Positions 45,385 to 57,479 are shown, counted from the stretch's first letter. The stretch is DNA of 64,000 nucleotides from Vombatus ursinus (GCF_900497805.2 NW_020954636.1:2032432-2096431); one strand, 5' to 3'. Notes: generated by a model not told the origin, from the sequence alone. Numbers and translations are program-made.

Positions 45385-45470
45385 TATATAAACATCAAAC
45401 AGAAATGATTTGCTTGTGAGCTGCCTGTCCACAAAGCCCATTCCTCTTCCTCTGTCACTGATTCTTCTAG
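45385..45470 (+). promoter_or_regulatory. Candidate promoter (TATATAAA) and non-coding exon 1 of receptor B
   Basis: Counterpart of the 11925 element. TATATAAA is at 45385-45392, and a donor-like TTCTAG followed by GTATTT lies at 45471, a slightly better donor than in copy A. The predicted intron to the acceptor at 46447 is just under 1 kb and contains the (CA)n tract at 46147-46193. Confidence 0.35.
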
Positions 45471-45579
45471 GTATTTCCCCCCAATACTCATTTCCTTATT
45501 TCTATTCTACCCTGTTACTGCACATGCCAGAAAACAGAAGTGATTTTTTTGAGAGTTTATCTGTGTAGATGTAATATTC

Positions 45580-45690
45580 CCCCACTAAAATGTGAGTTCT
45601 GAGAAAGTATATCAATTTTTGAAGAAAAAAAAATCTTCTTGAGTACCTAGCACAGTTTTCTACATATAGTAAGTAATCAATAGCTGATTG
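45580..45690 (+). mobile_element. Old L2 3' tail fragment
   Basis: CCACTAAAATGTGAGTTCTGAGAAAG...GAGTACCTAGCACAGTTTTCTACATATAGTAAG; better preserved than its unit-A partner at 12060-12215. Confidence 0.65.
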
Positions 45691-46143
45691 CTTATTATTT
45701 TTAATTGAAAGGAAATAAATATACATATTTACTATATAGTATGCCCGGTCTATTATCCAAAGATCAGGCAAAGCAAGACAACAAAGCTTTTAAACTGTAA
45801 GGTTGGCATGACATATCAGAAATTTTGTTAAGCTATAGAAAATTATGAAAATTACCAAATATAGCACAGAGAGGTTGTTATGTACACAGAAAGAAGGAGG
45901 ATCCTCACCAATGGAGACCAGGTATGCTTTAAAATACTATCTTTGGCAAGATAGTATGACATAATGGGCAGGAAGCAATCCTCGGAGTCAAGACAATCTG
46001 GATTCAAGTCCTGCCTCTAACATTAATTTCCCAGTGCCACCTTCCCCCTACCTCATGCAATGCTCAAAGGCTATCGATTAAATAAAAAGTACTAATCATC
46101 ATTAAAATAAGGGGATAGAAGTTCCACACTGGGAACTCCCTGT

Positions 46144-46146
<3 letters not shown>

Positions 46147-46198
<52 letters not shown>

Positions 46199-46262
46199 CA
46201 TATATATATACATATAATTTACACACATACATATATACATATATAATATATGCAAATGTATA
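46147..46262. repeat. (CA)n microsatellite with TA-rich flank upstream of receptor B
   Basis: About 24 CA units at 46147-46193, then TA/CATA-rich sequence. It lies within the predicted intron about 260 bp before the ATG. Unit A has ordinary sequence here. Confidence 0.95.
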
Positions 46263-46428
46263 TAAAGAAACTAAGAGAATAATAATGTGTTATTTTAATC
46301 AAAATAAGATCTCTAAAAGCATATTAGAGTCAATATGAGGGCATTGGAAGGGTGTCATATTTATGCATTTATTTTAATGCACATATCAGTCGATAAAAAT
46401 TCTTGGTGAAGCCTTTTGCCCAAATGAT

Positions 46429-46451
46429 TTCTTTGTCTCTGTCACAGAACC
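46429..46451 (+). promoter_or_regulatory. Splice acceptor and 4-nt 5' UTR before receptor B ATG
   Basis: Same acceptor as in copy A, with AG at 46446-46447 and then AACC-ATG. Base-for-base conservation with the paralogue supports a shared gene structure with an upstream non-coding exon. Confidence 0.6.
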
Positions 46452-47384
46452 ATGATGAACAATCACACATTGGTTAAAGAATTCATTCTGATGGGATTTC
46501 CTCTTGGCCCTGATATGCGAATGTTTCTCCTTGGGCTCTCCTCTCTGCTATATGCCTTCACCTTAATGGGCAATGGAGTAATCTTAGGACTCATCTCTCT
46601 GGAGGCCCGACTCCACACCCCCATGTACTTCTTCCTCTCACACTTGGCCCTTGTTGACATTTCCTATGCCTGTAACACTGTGCCTCAGATGCTAGTAAAC
46701 CTACTGGATCCAGTCAAGCCCATCTCATATGCAGGGTGTATAACTCAGACTCTTCTCTTCTTGACTTTCGCCCTCACAGAATGTCTTCTCTTGGTAGTAA
46801 TGTCTTATGATCGCTATGTGGCAATCTGTCATCCCCTCAGATATCCTGTCATCATGAGCTGGAGGGTGTGTATCACTTTATCATTGAGTTCATGGGTCCT
46901 TGGCTTCCTTTTGGCCTTGGCCCACCTAATTTTATTACTGCCATTGACTTTGTGTAGCCCCCAGAAAATCAACCACTTTTTTTGTGAAATCTTAGCTATA
47001 CTCAAACTTGCCTGTGCTGACACCCATATCAATGAGATCTTGGTCTTGGCTGGGGCTGCTTCTGTGTTGGTGGGGCCCCTTTCTTCAATTGTGATCTCCT
47101 ACATGCGAATCCTCTGGGCAGTCCTGCATATCCAGTCAAGAGAGGGGAGACAGAAAGCCTTTTCCACCTGCTCCTCCCATCTCTGTGTAGTAGGACTCTT
47201 CTATGGCACTGCCATCATTATGTACATTGGGCCTGAGCATGGGAATCCCAAGGGGCAGAAGAAATATCTCCTCCTATTCCATAGCCTATTTAATCCTATG
47301 CTGAACCCCCTTATTTATAGTCTGAGGAACAATGAAGTAAAGGGTGCCCTGAAGAGAATGCTAGGGAATAGGAGACCATCCTAA
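46452..47384 (+). CDS. OR2A-family olfactory receptor, copy B (intact, canonical motifs)
   Basis: Odorant receptor of 310 aa, the unit-B partner of the receptor at 12886-13818. It keeps the consensus where copy A departs: FFLSHLALVDI at TM2, MSYDRYVAICHPLRY at TM3 (Asp120-Arg121-Tyr122), HFFCEIL in ECL2 with Cys178, and NPMLNPLIYSLRN at TM7. The N-terminal glycosylation site N-H-T (4-6) and TM6 KAFSTCSSHL are intact. Its coding sequence aligns to copy A without a single indel (constant offset 33566), and the first 235 coding bases differ at only two sites. B-specific departures from the third receptor are Leu101, Leu167, Ser169, Met303 and Asn306, none at a signature motif. A splice acceptor CTCTGTCACAG ends 4 bases before the ATG, implying a non-coding upstream exon as in most OR genes. 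A (CA)n tract lies about 260 bp upstream, inside the putative intron. This is the best candidate of the pair for a working receptor. Confidence 0.97.
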   Translation: MMNNHTLVKEFILMGFPLGPDMRMFLLGLSSLLYAFTLMGNGVILGLISLEARLHTPMYFFLSHLALVDISYACNTVPQMLVNLLDPVKPISYAGCITQTLLFLTFALTECLLLVVMSYDRYVAICHPLRYPVIMSWRVCITLSLSSWVLGFLLALAHLILLLPLTLCSPQKINHFFCEILAILKLACADTHINEILVLAGAASVLVGPLSSIVISYMRILWAVLHIQSREGRQKAFSTCSSHLCVVGLFYGTAIIMYIGPEHGNPKGQKKYLLLFHSLFNPMLNPLIYSLRNNEVKGALKRMLGNRRPS

Positions 47385-47807
47385 AAGATTTGATAGATTA
47401 TAAGTTCATAGTAGAATTCAGCAATTATGACTATATGCTGATAAAAGTTGTAACAGTAATCTGAAACCTGGTTTCATTTTGCTTAATTGAAAAAAAAGTA
47501 GAATCTATTTCCTCCCCTTTAACATAAGAAATATGGGCTAGATGGCTTCTGAGGTCCCTTCCAGTTCTATGAGCCTATAAATTTTCAAATGTATGAAAGT
47601 ATTGTTTGTGTTTGACTAGTTTGTGAAAAAATTTAAGATACCAAGGGGCCAAAGAAAAAATTAAATACTTCTACTTAGATGTATGTAATCAATATCCAAA
47701 CATATTCTACTTGGGGCAGAAGTTTTTGAGTTTGGGTGTGTTAAATAATGAAGTTACAATCTTTTAAACAATGATCTAGGAAAGGATTCCAGGCTATATT
47801 TGACTCC
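47385..47807. other. 3' flank of receptor B
   Basis: Aligns to 13819-14320 with roughly 12-15% difference; a MIR scrap lies at about 47530-47570. Confidence 0.5.
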
Positions 47808-48055
47808 TTTTTGTTTTTGTTATTCTTCAACCATTTCAGTTGTGTCTGACTCTGACCCATTTGGGGTTTTCTTGGCAAAGATACTGGGGCAGTTTGCCAT
47901 TTCCTTATCCAGCTCATTTTACAGATAAGAAAACTGAGGCAAACAGGGTTATATGACTTGCTCAAGATCACACAACTATTAAGTGTCTGAGGCCAGATCT
48001 GAATTCAAGTCTTCCTGATTCCAGGCCTGGAACTTTATTGTACCACCTAGCCACC
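47808..48055 (-). mobile_element. Unit-B-only marsupial SINE, antisense
   Basis: TCAACCATTTCAGTTGTGTCTGAC...GTTTTCTTGGCAAAGATACTGG...CTCATTTTACAGATAAGAAAACTGAGGC...GTACCACCTAGCCACCC. At this place unit A has 1.6 kb of unrelated sequence. Confidence 0.88.
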
Positions 48056-48084
48056 CTTACTTGATTTTAGGAAAATCATCTTGA

Positions 48085-48330
48085 TCATTGTTGTTATTGT
48101 TGTTGAGTCATTTCTGTTGTGTCTGACTCTTAATGACTCCATTTGGAGTTTTCTTGGCAAAGATATTGGGGTGATTTCCCATTTCCTTTTCTAACTCATT
48201 TTATAGCTGAGGAACTGAGTTAAATAGGGTTAAAGTGACTTGCTTAGAGTCACATAGTGTCTGAGGCCAGATTTGAACTCAGGTTTTCCTAGTTTCAGGC
48301 TCTATCCTCCATTCACTGTGCCACACAGCT
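48085..48330 (-). mobile_element. Marsupial SINE, antisense, shared
   Basis: Counterpart of 16012-16255: GAGTCATTTCTGTTGTGTCTGAC...CTATCCTCCATTCACTGTGCCAC. Two SINEs of the same type now sit head-to-tail in unit B. Confidence 0.88.
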
Positions 48331-48344
48331 CTCTCCCTGTTTAA

Positions 48345-48525
48345 TCATTTGAGATGTACAAATATGGTATGGACTAGATCTAGGAGGGGTGGGTTGGTCT
48401 CTACTGGGGATCTTCAAGCAAAGGCAAGATGATGATGTGTTGAGTACGTTGTAGTAGACCTTTCCATTCATATCTAAGTTAGAATAAATGGCCTCCAAGG
48501 TGCCTCCCAACCCTGAGATTCTATG
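48345..48525 (+). mobile_element. CR1/L3-type LINE 3' end
   Basis: Counterpart of 16260-16445: GGGGATCTTCAAGCAAAGGCAAGATGATG...AATGGCCTCCAAGGTGCCTCCCAACCCTGAGATTCTATGA. Confidence 0.75.
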
Positions 48526-48739
48526 AATAATATTTTACAATTCAGAATTTTCTGTCTATTACCTCTCATCTTAATCTCTCTATCCTCCAATTTGGAATTA
48601 CACCCTTGACAGCACTGATAATTTGCTATCCACACTGCATGGTGACCAAAGCATAGGTGCTTGTCCTTCAACTCAGTAACCTCTGGATATCTCATAAGAA
48701 CTGTTGCCTATGGAGTTGAATAACCCTTGCCTGGCAAAA

Positions 48740-49440
48740 CTATTTTCTCCTGGAACTATACTCAAAAGGCTAAGAAACTATGTATACCCTTTGAACCAGC
48801 AATAACACTGCTTCATGTGTATCCCAAAGAGATCAAAGGAGAAGGACTTATTTGTGCAAAAATATTTATAGCAGCTCTTTTTATGGTGGCAAGAATTGGA
48901 AAGCAAGGGGATGCCTATCAATTGGGGAACACATTGTGGCAAAAGATTTTGATTAAATATTACTGTGCTATAAGAAATGATGAACATGATGATTTCAGAA
49001 AAACCTGGGAAAACATATATAACTCAAGCAAAGTGAAGTGAACAGAACCAGGAGAACATTATGCACAGTAACAGCAATATTTGAGACAAGTACTGTAATC
49101 AAGAAAATAATCCAAGACAATTCCAAAGGACTCATGATGAAAAATGCAATCTACATCTAGAAAGAGAACTGATGAACTCTAAATGCAGATTGAAGCATAC
49201 TTACAAAAAAACTGTATTTTTTGTCTGTTTTCTTTTGTAATATGGTTAATATGGAAATATATTTTGCATGATGGCACACAGATAACTGATATCAAGTTGC
49301 TTACCTTCTCAAGGAAGAGAAGGGGTGGGAGCATTGGAGAGAATTTGGAACTCAAAATGTTTAAAAAACATAATATTAATTTTTACATGTAATTGGGAAA
49401 TATTGAACAAAATAAATTAAAAATATATTTTTAAAATTAT
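48740..49440 (+). mobile_element. 5'-truncated L1 3' end, shared
   Basis: Counterpart of 16640-17560. The frame 48727-49041 still reads KLCIPFEPAITLL, IFIAALFMVARIGKQGDAYQ and YYCAIRNDEHDDFRKTWEN. It lacks the SINE present in unit A. Confidence 0.85.
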
Positions 49441-50579
49441 TTATTACTTTCCCTAGTATCCATGACCCCACTGTTAACATTGTTTGATTTCTAAGATAGT
49501 CTGATTACCAGCAAATATAAAGAAAAAAGAAGTGATTTTGACACTTTTCTTTACATGCCCATTGAAGAAGATCAGTCAAAGTCATGTTTTCCCCTATGGT
49601 CATGAAGCAGAGGGGAATCAGAGCACATGTGACATTGAGAAAATAAGGATTTTCTACCCAAAAATCTATCTAGAAAGAGGTAATGATAGAAAATCATCTA
49701 CAGGCTACCTGGAGTACAACTTTTGAAGATTTTTCTTAGCTCTTTTGGATTGTGCAAATATAAGAGAAATTCTCACTGTGTTTACTGGCTTTTTTCCCCT
49801 GGGGCCAGGGTAAAAGATTTGTTCATAAACAACAATTCTGTTTCTCTGGCTATCCAAAAAAAATTTAAATAAAACAAAGATATATTAAAAGACATTTCTG
49901 GAATATTTCAGGAGTAAAAGGAAGAAAATGCTGGACATATGGGTGAACTGATTTGCTAGGTGATTCTTCAATCCTTTAACAGATGTTACACTGGGATATG
50001 GTTCCTTGTTCATTTCCAGGTGAGTTATCGTTTAGGAAAGCAGGCATTCAATGTAAATCATGCTAAACTATAGCTTCTAAAGGCACAGAGTTAAAAATTA
50101 AAGAGTTTGTCATGCCATTTTGAAACTCATCTCTAACTGGAAGAAAAAGACCTCACAGTATTCCATGCTATGACTATAAATATATATTATGAATTTTTTT
50201 TCTTTCTGTTTCTTTTCTTCTATCAATGGTAGGAAAAAAAGATATAGAAATTTATGATAACTTTCTGTATAGAAAAATAACTGAATGCTTTCTCTTCTGA
50301 TTCTGTTCATATGTATTCAAGAGAAAAAAGAAGACATTGGGTATTTGGTGTTTATTCAAATGTTCACACATTCACTCTTTCATTTGGTCAAAAAATAGTT
50401 TATAATCTCTTTAAAACACAGGTTCTTAACCTTTTTGTTTGTCACAGAAGGACGTTTCTAGAACATGGATTGACATATTATTGGCACCTGCAACAACAAA
50501 TTGCTTTTAGATAACAAATGAGGATGGCATTTGAAATAAGAAAGCCAAGCATGAGATTTGAAATTTGATTATGAATCCA
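49441..50579. other. Anonymous sequence in unit B
   Basis: 49441-49885 aligns to 17560-17980; 49886-50579 takes the place of 5.7 kb in unit A and shows no gene or clear repeat. Confidence 0.5.
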
Positions 50580-50587
50580 AATTGTGG

Positions 50588-51115
50588 TACCTAACAATAA
50601 GATCATACACCTAATGGTACAGCAAGCCCAAAGCATCAAAGAGGCTTGGAGGATTATACATACATGAATCCATTGAGATCCACAGTGGGAAAGTGGCCTA
50701 AGTTCATTCATTTAGTGAGTAGTAGAGATTAGTCTTGAACCCAGATCCTCTGGTTCTGGATCCAGCATTCTTACTATTCCAGTATGTCAAGTCTGCACAA
50801 TTTGGTGGCAGTCAGATTGTGGAGAGCTTCAAATTCCAGGATGAGGACTTTGTAGTATATCCTAGTGGAAACAGGGAGATACCAAATATTTTTCAGCAGA
50901 GGAGTTAATGTCATCAGGCCAATGTCTTAGATTCGGGAGCTGTTAGGAGAATCAGCTGGAGAGAGATGAAACTGGAACAACAGCGGCAGCAAGAGCAGCA
51001 AGAAACAATTAGAATTATGTCGGCATATTCCAGGTCCTAGGAGGAGATGAGGGCCTGAAGCAGGGTTCTGACTGCATAAGGAGAGCTAAGATTTAACAAA
51101 TGTTGGGGTTCAGGT
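50588..51115 (-). mobile_element. L2 fragment, antisense, and conserved block
   Basis: Counterpart of 23725-24260; the first 88 bases are identical between units. The minus-strand open frame 50478-50711 is shared with unit A only because of the high identity and has no recognised domain. Confidence 0.65.
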
Positions 51116-51624
51116 GAGACTAGATGGTTTTCCAACTCTGAGATTTTTACATCTCTATTAAATTTAGAAAGTACTAGAAGCTGAGAGAGCAATTTGAAAT
51201 TAACTTAATCCAGCTAAGTTGAGGCAAAATGGTGAAATCAGATGATAAGGATTCAAATCTTGATTTTCTTACTTCTGTATGACCTTGAGTAAAGTATTTT
51301 CCCTCTCTGGTCCTCTATTGCCTCAGCTGAGAAATGAACAGATCTGACCAGATTATATCTAAGGCCCTCTCCAACTCTAAAGCCTGTGATCTTTTGAAAG
51401 TGAAAATACTTCATAGTTATTTCTTCTCCAGTCACAAACTCTAGGAGAAAAAATGTATATCTACCCCATGGGAAAATCTATTCCCATAAAACTAAACCAT
51501 AATAGGTTCCAAGGGGACCCATTTAGCAAAGATTGTCCTTATCCCACCCTCTATCTTATGTTCCATTAGGAAGCATCTGGATTTGAAACAACATCAGGAT
51601 ACTTGAACCTGTAAGAAGACCAAA

Positions 51625-51738
51625 TATTTGGGTACTATGATTTGTGATGCAATCCCAAGGGATATTACCTTCTATTTTTTGAGTTTCTTATGTGGGTATG
51701 AAGATATCTCCTGTATTTACTCCTGAACACTCCCCCTG

Positions 51739-51745
<7 letters not shown>
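51625..51745 (+). repeat. Dispersed repeat, unit-B copy
   Basis: TATTTGGGTACTATGATTTGTGATGCAATCCC...CCTGTATTTACTCCTGAAC; counterpart of 24750-24890. Confidence 0.7.

Positions 51746-51779
<34 letters not shown>
51742..51779. repeat. (GA)n microsatellite
   Basis: About 18 GA units, roughly twice the unit-A length. Confidence 0.95.
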
Positions 51780-51781
<2 letters not shown>

Positions 51782-53780
51782 ATCACTAAGTTTCCACACA
51801 GACAAGAGATGTTTGGGGATGATGTCCCATGGACCCTTTTACTGCACTGAATCCTCAAGAGTGTCTGGGGAGGTGACTGATTTGAACTGATCACAGGAAA
51901 AAAAAACCTTCATTTCCAAGCAACACCCAGATGCTGTCTCAGTCCCTATTAGGAAGGACAGTGAGAGCTCCTGTGTACAGGGCTTGGAGACTTCTCAGGC
52001 TAACTTCCAGGTAAAGGGCAAAACTGGTGCCATGCTAAATTTAAGTGCTGTGGGAGGTAAGTTAGACATGAGGAATGAGTGGTGAGATTGGAAGGGAAAA
52101 GCAGATGTTCCCTCTGAGTCAAGCATATTCCTATGAATCTAGACTTATAACAGCAAAGTCACATACCACTGCTAGGAATAACTTCTAGCAGTCATACCCT
52201 CTCTCAGAGGGTATGACTCAGATACTTCTCTCAGATCCCACTTTGGGGGAGTGGTGGGTCTTGGTGACAGATGGACTAGGCAAATTATGTCTCTGCTGAT
52301 CTATGCAGGTTATACCTGGAAACAGCTCAATGTGTCATTACCAATCCAAATTTTAAAAGGACATGGAAGTGATCTGTCTAAAGGGACTCTGATCCTTCTC
52401 CTGTCTCTGAAACAAACATATCCTGGAAATAATCCTAGGAATGAGTGGCCAGACTAGAGAGATTCTCTTCTGACTCTCCTTTAGTCGCTCTGGTCAGAGA
52501 GGATTAGTATTGTGTCCTGTAAGAGTTCAAAAGGCAGTGAAAAGTTCACATACACTGTAGGAAGGACTCTCAGTTTGGTTTTATGCTGTAGAAGGAAAGC
52601 CACTAAGTTTTCTTCACAGTTCTTTTCTGATGTATACTACATTTGCTACGTCATAAGTATTCTACAAAAAAAAAAAAAAAAACAACAACAAATTAGTCTG
52701 AACTCCAAACAAAAACGAACCTGTCAGGCCATGAGAGTAAGTCAGATAGGTATACAATGTGGCTTTGGAAGAGCTGTGAGCCTATGAAGAAATCTGGTAA
52801 AACTTCCCCAGCCTAAGAGGCATTTCCCAATAATACAACATTGATTGGGTTGTGTATTCAATTTGCTTTGGTTCAGAATTGAATTCATTTAGTCATTCAT
52901 TCTTTCACAATATACTGACTACTGTGTACAAAGTGAGAGGTTGTGCAGGGTAGTGGGAAGAGGGCTGTCTTTGGAATCAGGAAAACATGCCTCTGACACA
53001 TATTGTGTGTCCCTGAAATGATCACTTTACCTCTCAGTCTTCCAGAAAATTCTCTTAGACTAAGTTTAGAAAACCTGCATATCTACATCAAAGGAAATAT
53101 CTTCAAAACATAAGGTTCCTTCAACAATGAAGCCACAGGTTTAGACAAAAACATATGAAACACTGAACTAAACATTGAGACTTAGTAAAGACAGACAATC
53201 TTTGTCCTCGATTTATAATCTAATTGGGGAGATCAGACAGTTATAGAAATGACTATAGTTTGGCATATAGTGCCATAAGAGAAATATAACTTACTCCAAG
53301 GGATCCAACCACGAAGAGAATGAGCTAGGGGGAAAGCATCAGGGAAAAGGGGCAGCAGTCAAGGCCCAGGAGACAGTATGAGCAAATTTTCAGCAGGACG
53401 CATCATAAGGTTGAGTTAGGAGTTCAATTCAGACTATAAATACACTCCATACACCTCTCTTCTTACTCTCACAGCCTTTTGTAAGGTGGGATTATTATTC
53501 AAGCATCAGTGAGCTCAATACTCCTCTCCCCTAAATCTAGGGCTGGTGCTACTTACAAGGTTCTTCACTGCTTTCAGATTCATGCTTTACTTACTTTTGA
53601 AAAACAATATAGAATTCAAGACACAAAATATACTTGTTAACTGAGCATTAGAAATATGAAAAGATGCAGGGATTCAAAGGTAAGTTTCAATGGTCTATGT
53701 AATTATATCATTGGAACTGGAGTGGTTTCTACTTGCAAATGGGCTATGGCAGGTTCCATCTTTCTTTCTTCATTCTTCAC
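51780..53780. other. Anonymous sequence shared with unit A
   Basis: Aligns to 24907-26995; no gene. It contains a perfect 11-bp-arm hairpin at 52191-52217 and a poly-A run near 52665-52682, both absent from unit A. Confidence 0.5.
52191..52217. other. Perfect inverted repeat (hairpin), unit B only
   Basis: Arms GTCATACCCTC and GAGGGTATGAC with a 5-base loop TCTCA. The unit-A sequence near 25368 has the left arm only in part. Confidence 0.8.
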
Positions 53781-53898
53781 ATTCAGAGGTTACACTCTTA
53801 AAGATTACTGTTAGCTGTATCTAGCTCTGACTGAAAAGATAATTGGCATTAATATCCTACCAGCTCCACACATCAAAACCTTTTCTTAGTTCATGTTA
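53781..53898. other. 118-bp non-coding block identical to unit A
   Basis: Partner of 26996-27113. Confidence 0.6.
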
Positions 53899-53904
53899 CC
53901 ACGG

Positions 53905-54070
53905 ATTTAGGGTTAGAAGAGACCTTAGAATGGATCAAACCCCCTAATTTTAGAGATGAGGAAACTGAGGCCTGGAGAGTTTAAGTGAGTTGCTTAAACT
54001 CACACAGCTAATAGGTGGCAATCAGGGATCTCCTGATTCTAAATTCAATGTTCTTTCCATTTTACCATGT
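53905..54070 (-). mobile_element. MIR SINE, antisense
   Basis: Counterpart of 27110-27295. Confidence 0.85.
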
Positions 54071-54444
54071 AGTTTCTCACCTGATAGAGTTCTCAAGGGT
54101 AGTAACTGTTTACAGAAACTATCCTACCTGATATGTTGTCCTTTCCATTTTCTGCCTGCCCCAATCCTTTCCTCAGAAAGAAGTTCTATTCCTTCCCAGC
54201 CCCTTAGACTGATCCACTTTAACACTGGTGTTTTCCAACATCAAAAGTTCTGTCACATTTTCTAAAATGTCATAGTAAATACACAGTGATCCTTTTGCCA
54301 TCTTTCTTTGAATTACTGTAGGTCATGGAGCAAAATAGAAGCATAGATCTTTAGAGTTAGAAGGGACCTTAGACATCATTCAACTCCTTTATTTTTAGGA
54401 TGTCCAGAAGAGTGAAGTGACTTCCCAAAAGCCAATTTTGTTAT

Positions 54445-54690
54445 GAAAGGTGATTGTAGTAGAAAGGGGGCTGGATTGGGAGTCAGAGGATCTGGGTTCA
54501 GATCCTGGTTCTCCTACTTGCTACCTGAGAGACCTTGTACAAGGGACCTTAGCTCTCTGGCCCTCACTTCCCTCATTTTTAAAATAAAGGGGTTGTACCA
54601 GATAACTTTCAAAGCTCATTCCAGGTCTAAATTTCCATCACTTAGCACAGTACCTAGTTCATATTAGGTACTTAATAAATGTTTATTGAT
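54445..54690 (+). mobile_element. MIR SINE with L2-type tail
   Basis: Counterpart of 27655-27895; the tail reads CACAGTACCTAGTTCATATTAGGTACTTAATAAATG. Confidence 0.88.
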
Positions 54691-55199
54691 TGATTGATTA
54701 AAATTTATGATGCTATGAATTCCTGTCATCTATTTTTTACAAGCATGCAGCACAGTGGAGTTGTATGGTGGTTACTGTCTGCAAAACTGGCAAGAGTTAC
54801 AATATACTTAAAGATTATCTTTTTTAGTCTTCTATTCATCTTTGTATAGTATTTTCTATGTTATTTGCATTTTTAGTTTTCCTATTCTTGCACACATAAA
54901 ATGAAAAAGTTTGGGAATTATTTTAATTTTGAACTTTTATTTTGGTAAATCTAATGAAAGCTAGGTCAAGGAGTAGAAGAAGAAAATTACTTGATTGTTG
55001 ATTGTAACATACGGGGAGAAGCTAAGTACCTGCCTACTATATCAAACAACATTACAAGGTCTAGTTTTTTATATTTTGTACTGAAGGAGAGTTAGAGATT
55101 AAATAGAGAAGACAAATTTTATTGGCATCATTTTTCAGTTCTTCAAAACAGCTCACACTTAGGAGTAAACATATCGCACAGGAAAAGGCCTGGGATATG

Positions 55200-56390
55200 T
55201 AATCGAAAGAGCTGAATTAAAATCCCAGCTCTACAGACAAGCCTTTTCCTTTTGTACCTTACTTTCTGACCATTGTCGAGTTTTCCACCTTCTCTGGAGG
55301 GTCCCTTCCAGTTCCAAGGCCCATCCATGATCCCATGAAAAAGCATAAGCAACAGCCTCTGTGATTATATTTCCTTTCCTCTCTCTCTCCTTCCCTGCTT
55401 CCATCCACAAGACATCTTGGAAAGAGACCCCAGCCCTAGAGGGACTAAAAGCTCAGCTCAGGTACCATTTGCCTTGGTGGAGACCAACCAATATCAGTGG
55501 ATCCGGTAAGAGTCTATCTGCCTCACTCCACTCCATATCTGTTTCATTTGGTGGTTGGAGGCAAGCTCTATTCTCCCTTCGCCAAGAGATAAAGTGTGTT
55601 GTAGGGGGAAGGAGCTATACCCTATGAATAAATAGACAATTCCAAACTTTGCTTCTAACGAGCTATGTGATGGTAGATAAATCACCTCACCTTTCTGGAT
55701 ATCACTTTCCTCACTTGAAAAATGAAGGGGGTGGATTAGACAACCTATGTGGTGCCTCCCATTTCTAATGGTCTTTGGCATGTATTTCTGAAATAAAAAT
55801 AGAGCCAAGACAAGAAATTCGTGTGCTGTAGGCAAGCTGTGAAAGTTAAACACCCTCTGTGTCACTGACTAGCTGAGACTTTCGATCTTCACTTTTAACA
55901 TATGGGGTTTTGTCTGGAACAAAAGAAAGGCTTCTGTGTTGGTGGAAAGTGTTTCTGGTCTTAAAATCCATATATTTGGAAAAAAAGTATGAGTGCCCTT
56001 CCTTGCACCTCACCCACTAACTTCCCTGAATATCACATTCTAGGATAGTGCTTACTTTGCTTACCTCTATTTCTAGGCAGTCAGGTGATACAGTGAATGC
56101 ATAGAATGCAAGGCCTGGAGTCAGGCATCCCTGAGTTTAAATCAGGCCTCAGACACTCACTAGCTAGGTGACTCTGGACAAGTCATTCAAGTTCTTTCTG
56201 CCTCAATTGCCTCATCTATGAAATGGAGATAATGATAGACCTACCTCCTAGGGTTTTTTGTGATGATCAAATGAAATAATATTTGTAAAGCACTTAGCTC
56301 AGTGTCTGGCACATAGTAGATACTTAATAAATGCTTGTTTCCTTTTTGTCCACTCATACATTATTTACCTTCATCAGTAAAACCAACTAT
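55200..56390. other. Unit-B-only segment with MIR pieces
   Basis: Contains MIR-like pieces at about 55180-55340 (ending GGGTCCCTTCCAGTTCC) and 55640-55770, and a MIR/THER1-like SINE at 56075-56345. The 88-codon open frame at 55361-55627 has no recognisable domain. Unit A lacks the whole stretch at position 28425. Confidence 0.5.
56075..56345 (+). mobile_element. THER1/MIR-like SINE
   Basis: GGCAGTCAGGTGATACAG...GGCCTGGAGTCAGGCATCCC...CAATTGCCTCATCTATGAAATGGAG...GTAAAGCACTTAGCTCAGTGTCTGGCACATAGTAG. Confidence 0.8.
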
Positions 56391-57224
56391 GAATTATTTA
56401 TTAGTGCATTATCTGTAGCACTTGTTATTTATGACACCAAATTCTCATTCCAATAAAAATAAGACATTGAAAGGATTAGGCGCAGGCAAGAACAAGGCTG
56501 TCTAAGTGCCTAAATGGTAGACTGCATGTCTCAGAAACAATTTGCATCTGATATTGTACTCCCAAGTAATTTTAGATAATCTCTTGCTTTGTACTATGTT
56601 CTCTGATAGATATCTGATAGATATCTATCTTAAGAAATGACATTCTAAGTAATGTAATAGGTATATATAAATGGAATCAGAGATGGAATGCTATGTACTC
56701 TTAAAAGGGTCATATCAGAAGTCAGTGCCAAAGGCGAGTTCTCTAATCTGTAGTCACTTTAAAAAAATAGATTTTATTGATATCTTTTTCAAAAATAGCT
56801 TGCATTTCCCTTATATCCTTCCCATACCCGTCGCAGAGAGTTATCTCTTACAACAAATACTTTTTAAAAAATCAGCAAAACTAATTGATACATTGAAAAG
56901 AATCTGACTTTACATGTTTAATAATCCATACTTGTGGACCTATACTTCTGCAAAGGAACAGAGGAAGGTATCTTCTCATAAGTCTTTTTTTGGAGCAAAA
57001 CAGTCATTGTAATTTCAAATTATACTGTTTAGATTGTTTTATGATTGTTATTTCTATTTACATTGTTTTGGTCAATGTTAATATTGTTTTCCTGGTCCTT
57101 CATACTTTATTTGCATCAATTCACATAAGTCTTCTCTGTATTCATCACTTCCATTGTTTTGTACAACACAATAATATTCCGTTGCACTCATGTCTCACAA
57201 TTTGTTTAACTGTTCCTCAATTTA

Positions 57225-57479
57225 GGGCAACAAGGTGATACAGTGGGTAAAGCGCTAGGTCTGGAGTCAGGAAAACTCATCTTCCTGAGTTCAAATCTGC
57301 CCTCAGACACTTTAGTAGCTGTGTGATCTTGGGCAAATCATTTAACCTTGCTTGCCTCAATTTCCTCATCTGTAAAATGAGCTGGAGAAGGAAATGGCAA
57401 ATCATTCTAGGATCTTTGCCAAGAAAATCCCAAATGGGATCACAAAGGTTCAGACATGACTAAAACATGAACAACAAAA
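57225..57479 (+). mobile_element. Marsupial tRNA-like SINE nested in L1
   Basis: GGGCAACAAGGTGATACAGTGG...GAGTTCAAATCTGCCC...GGAGAAGGAAATGGCAAATCATTC...AAGAAAATCCCAAATGGGATCAC. Flanked by TCAATTTA at 57217-57224 and 57480-57487. Confidence 0.9.

Noticed and set aside
55361-55627. 88-codon open frame near a donor-like GGTAAGAG
   Set aside because: No recognisable domain, flanked by MIR pieces, absent from unit A; chance frame likely.
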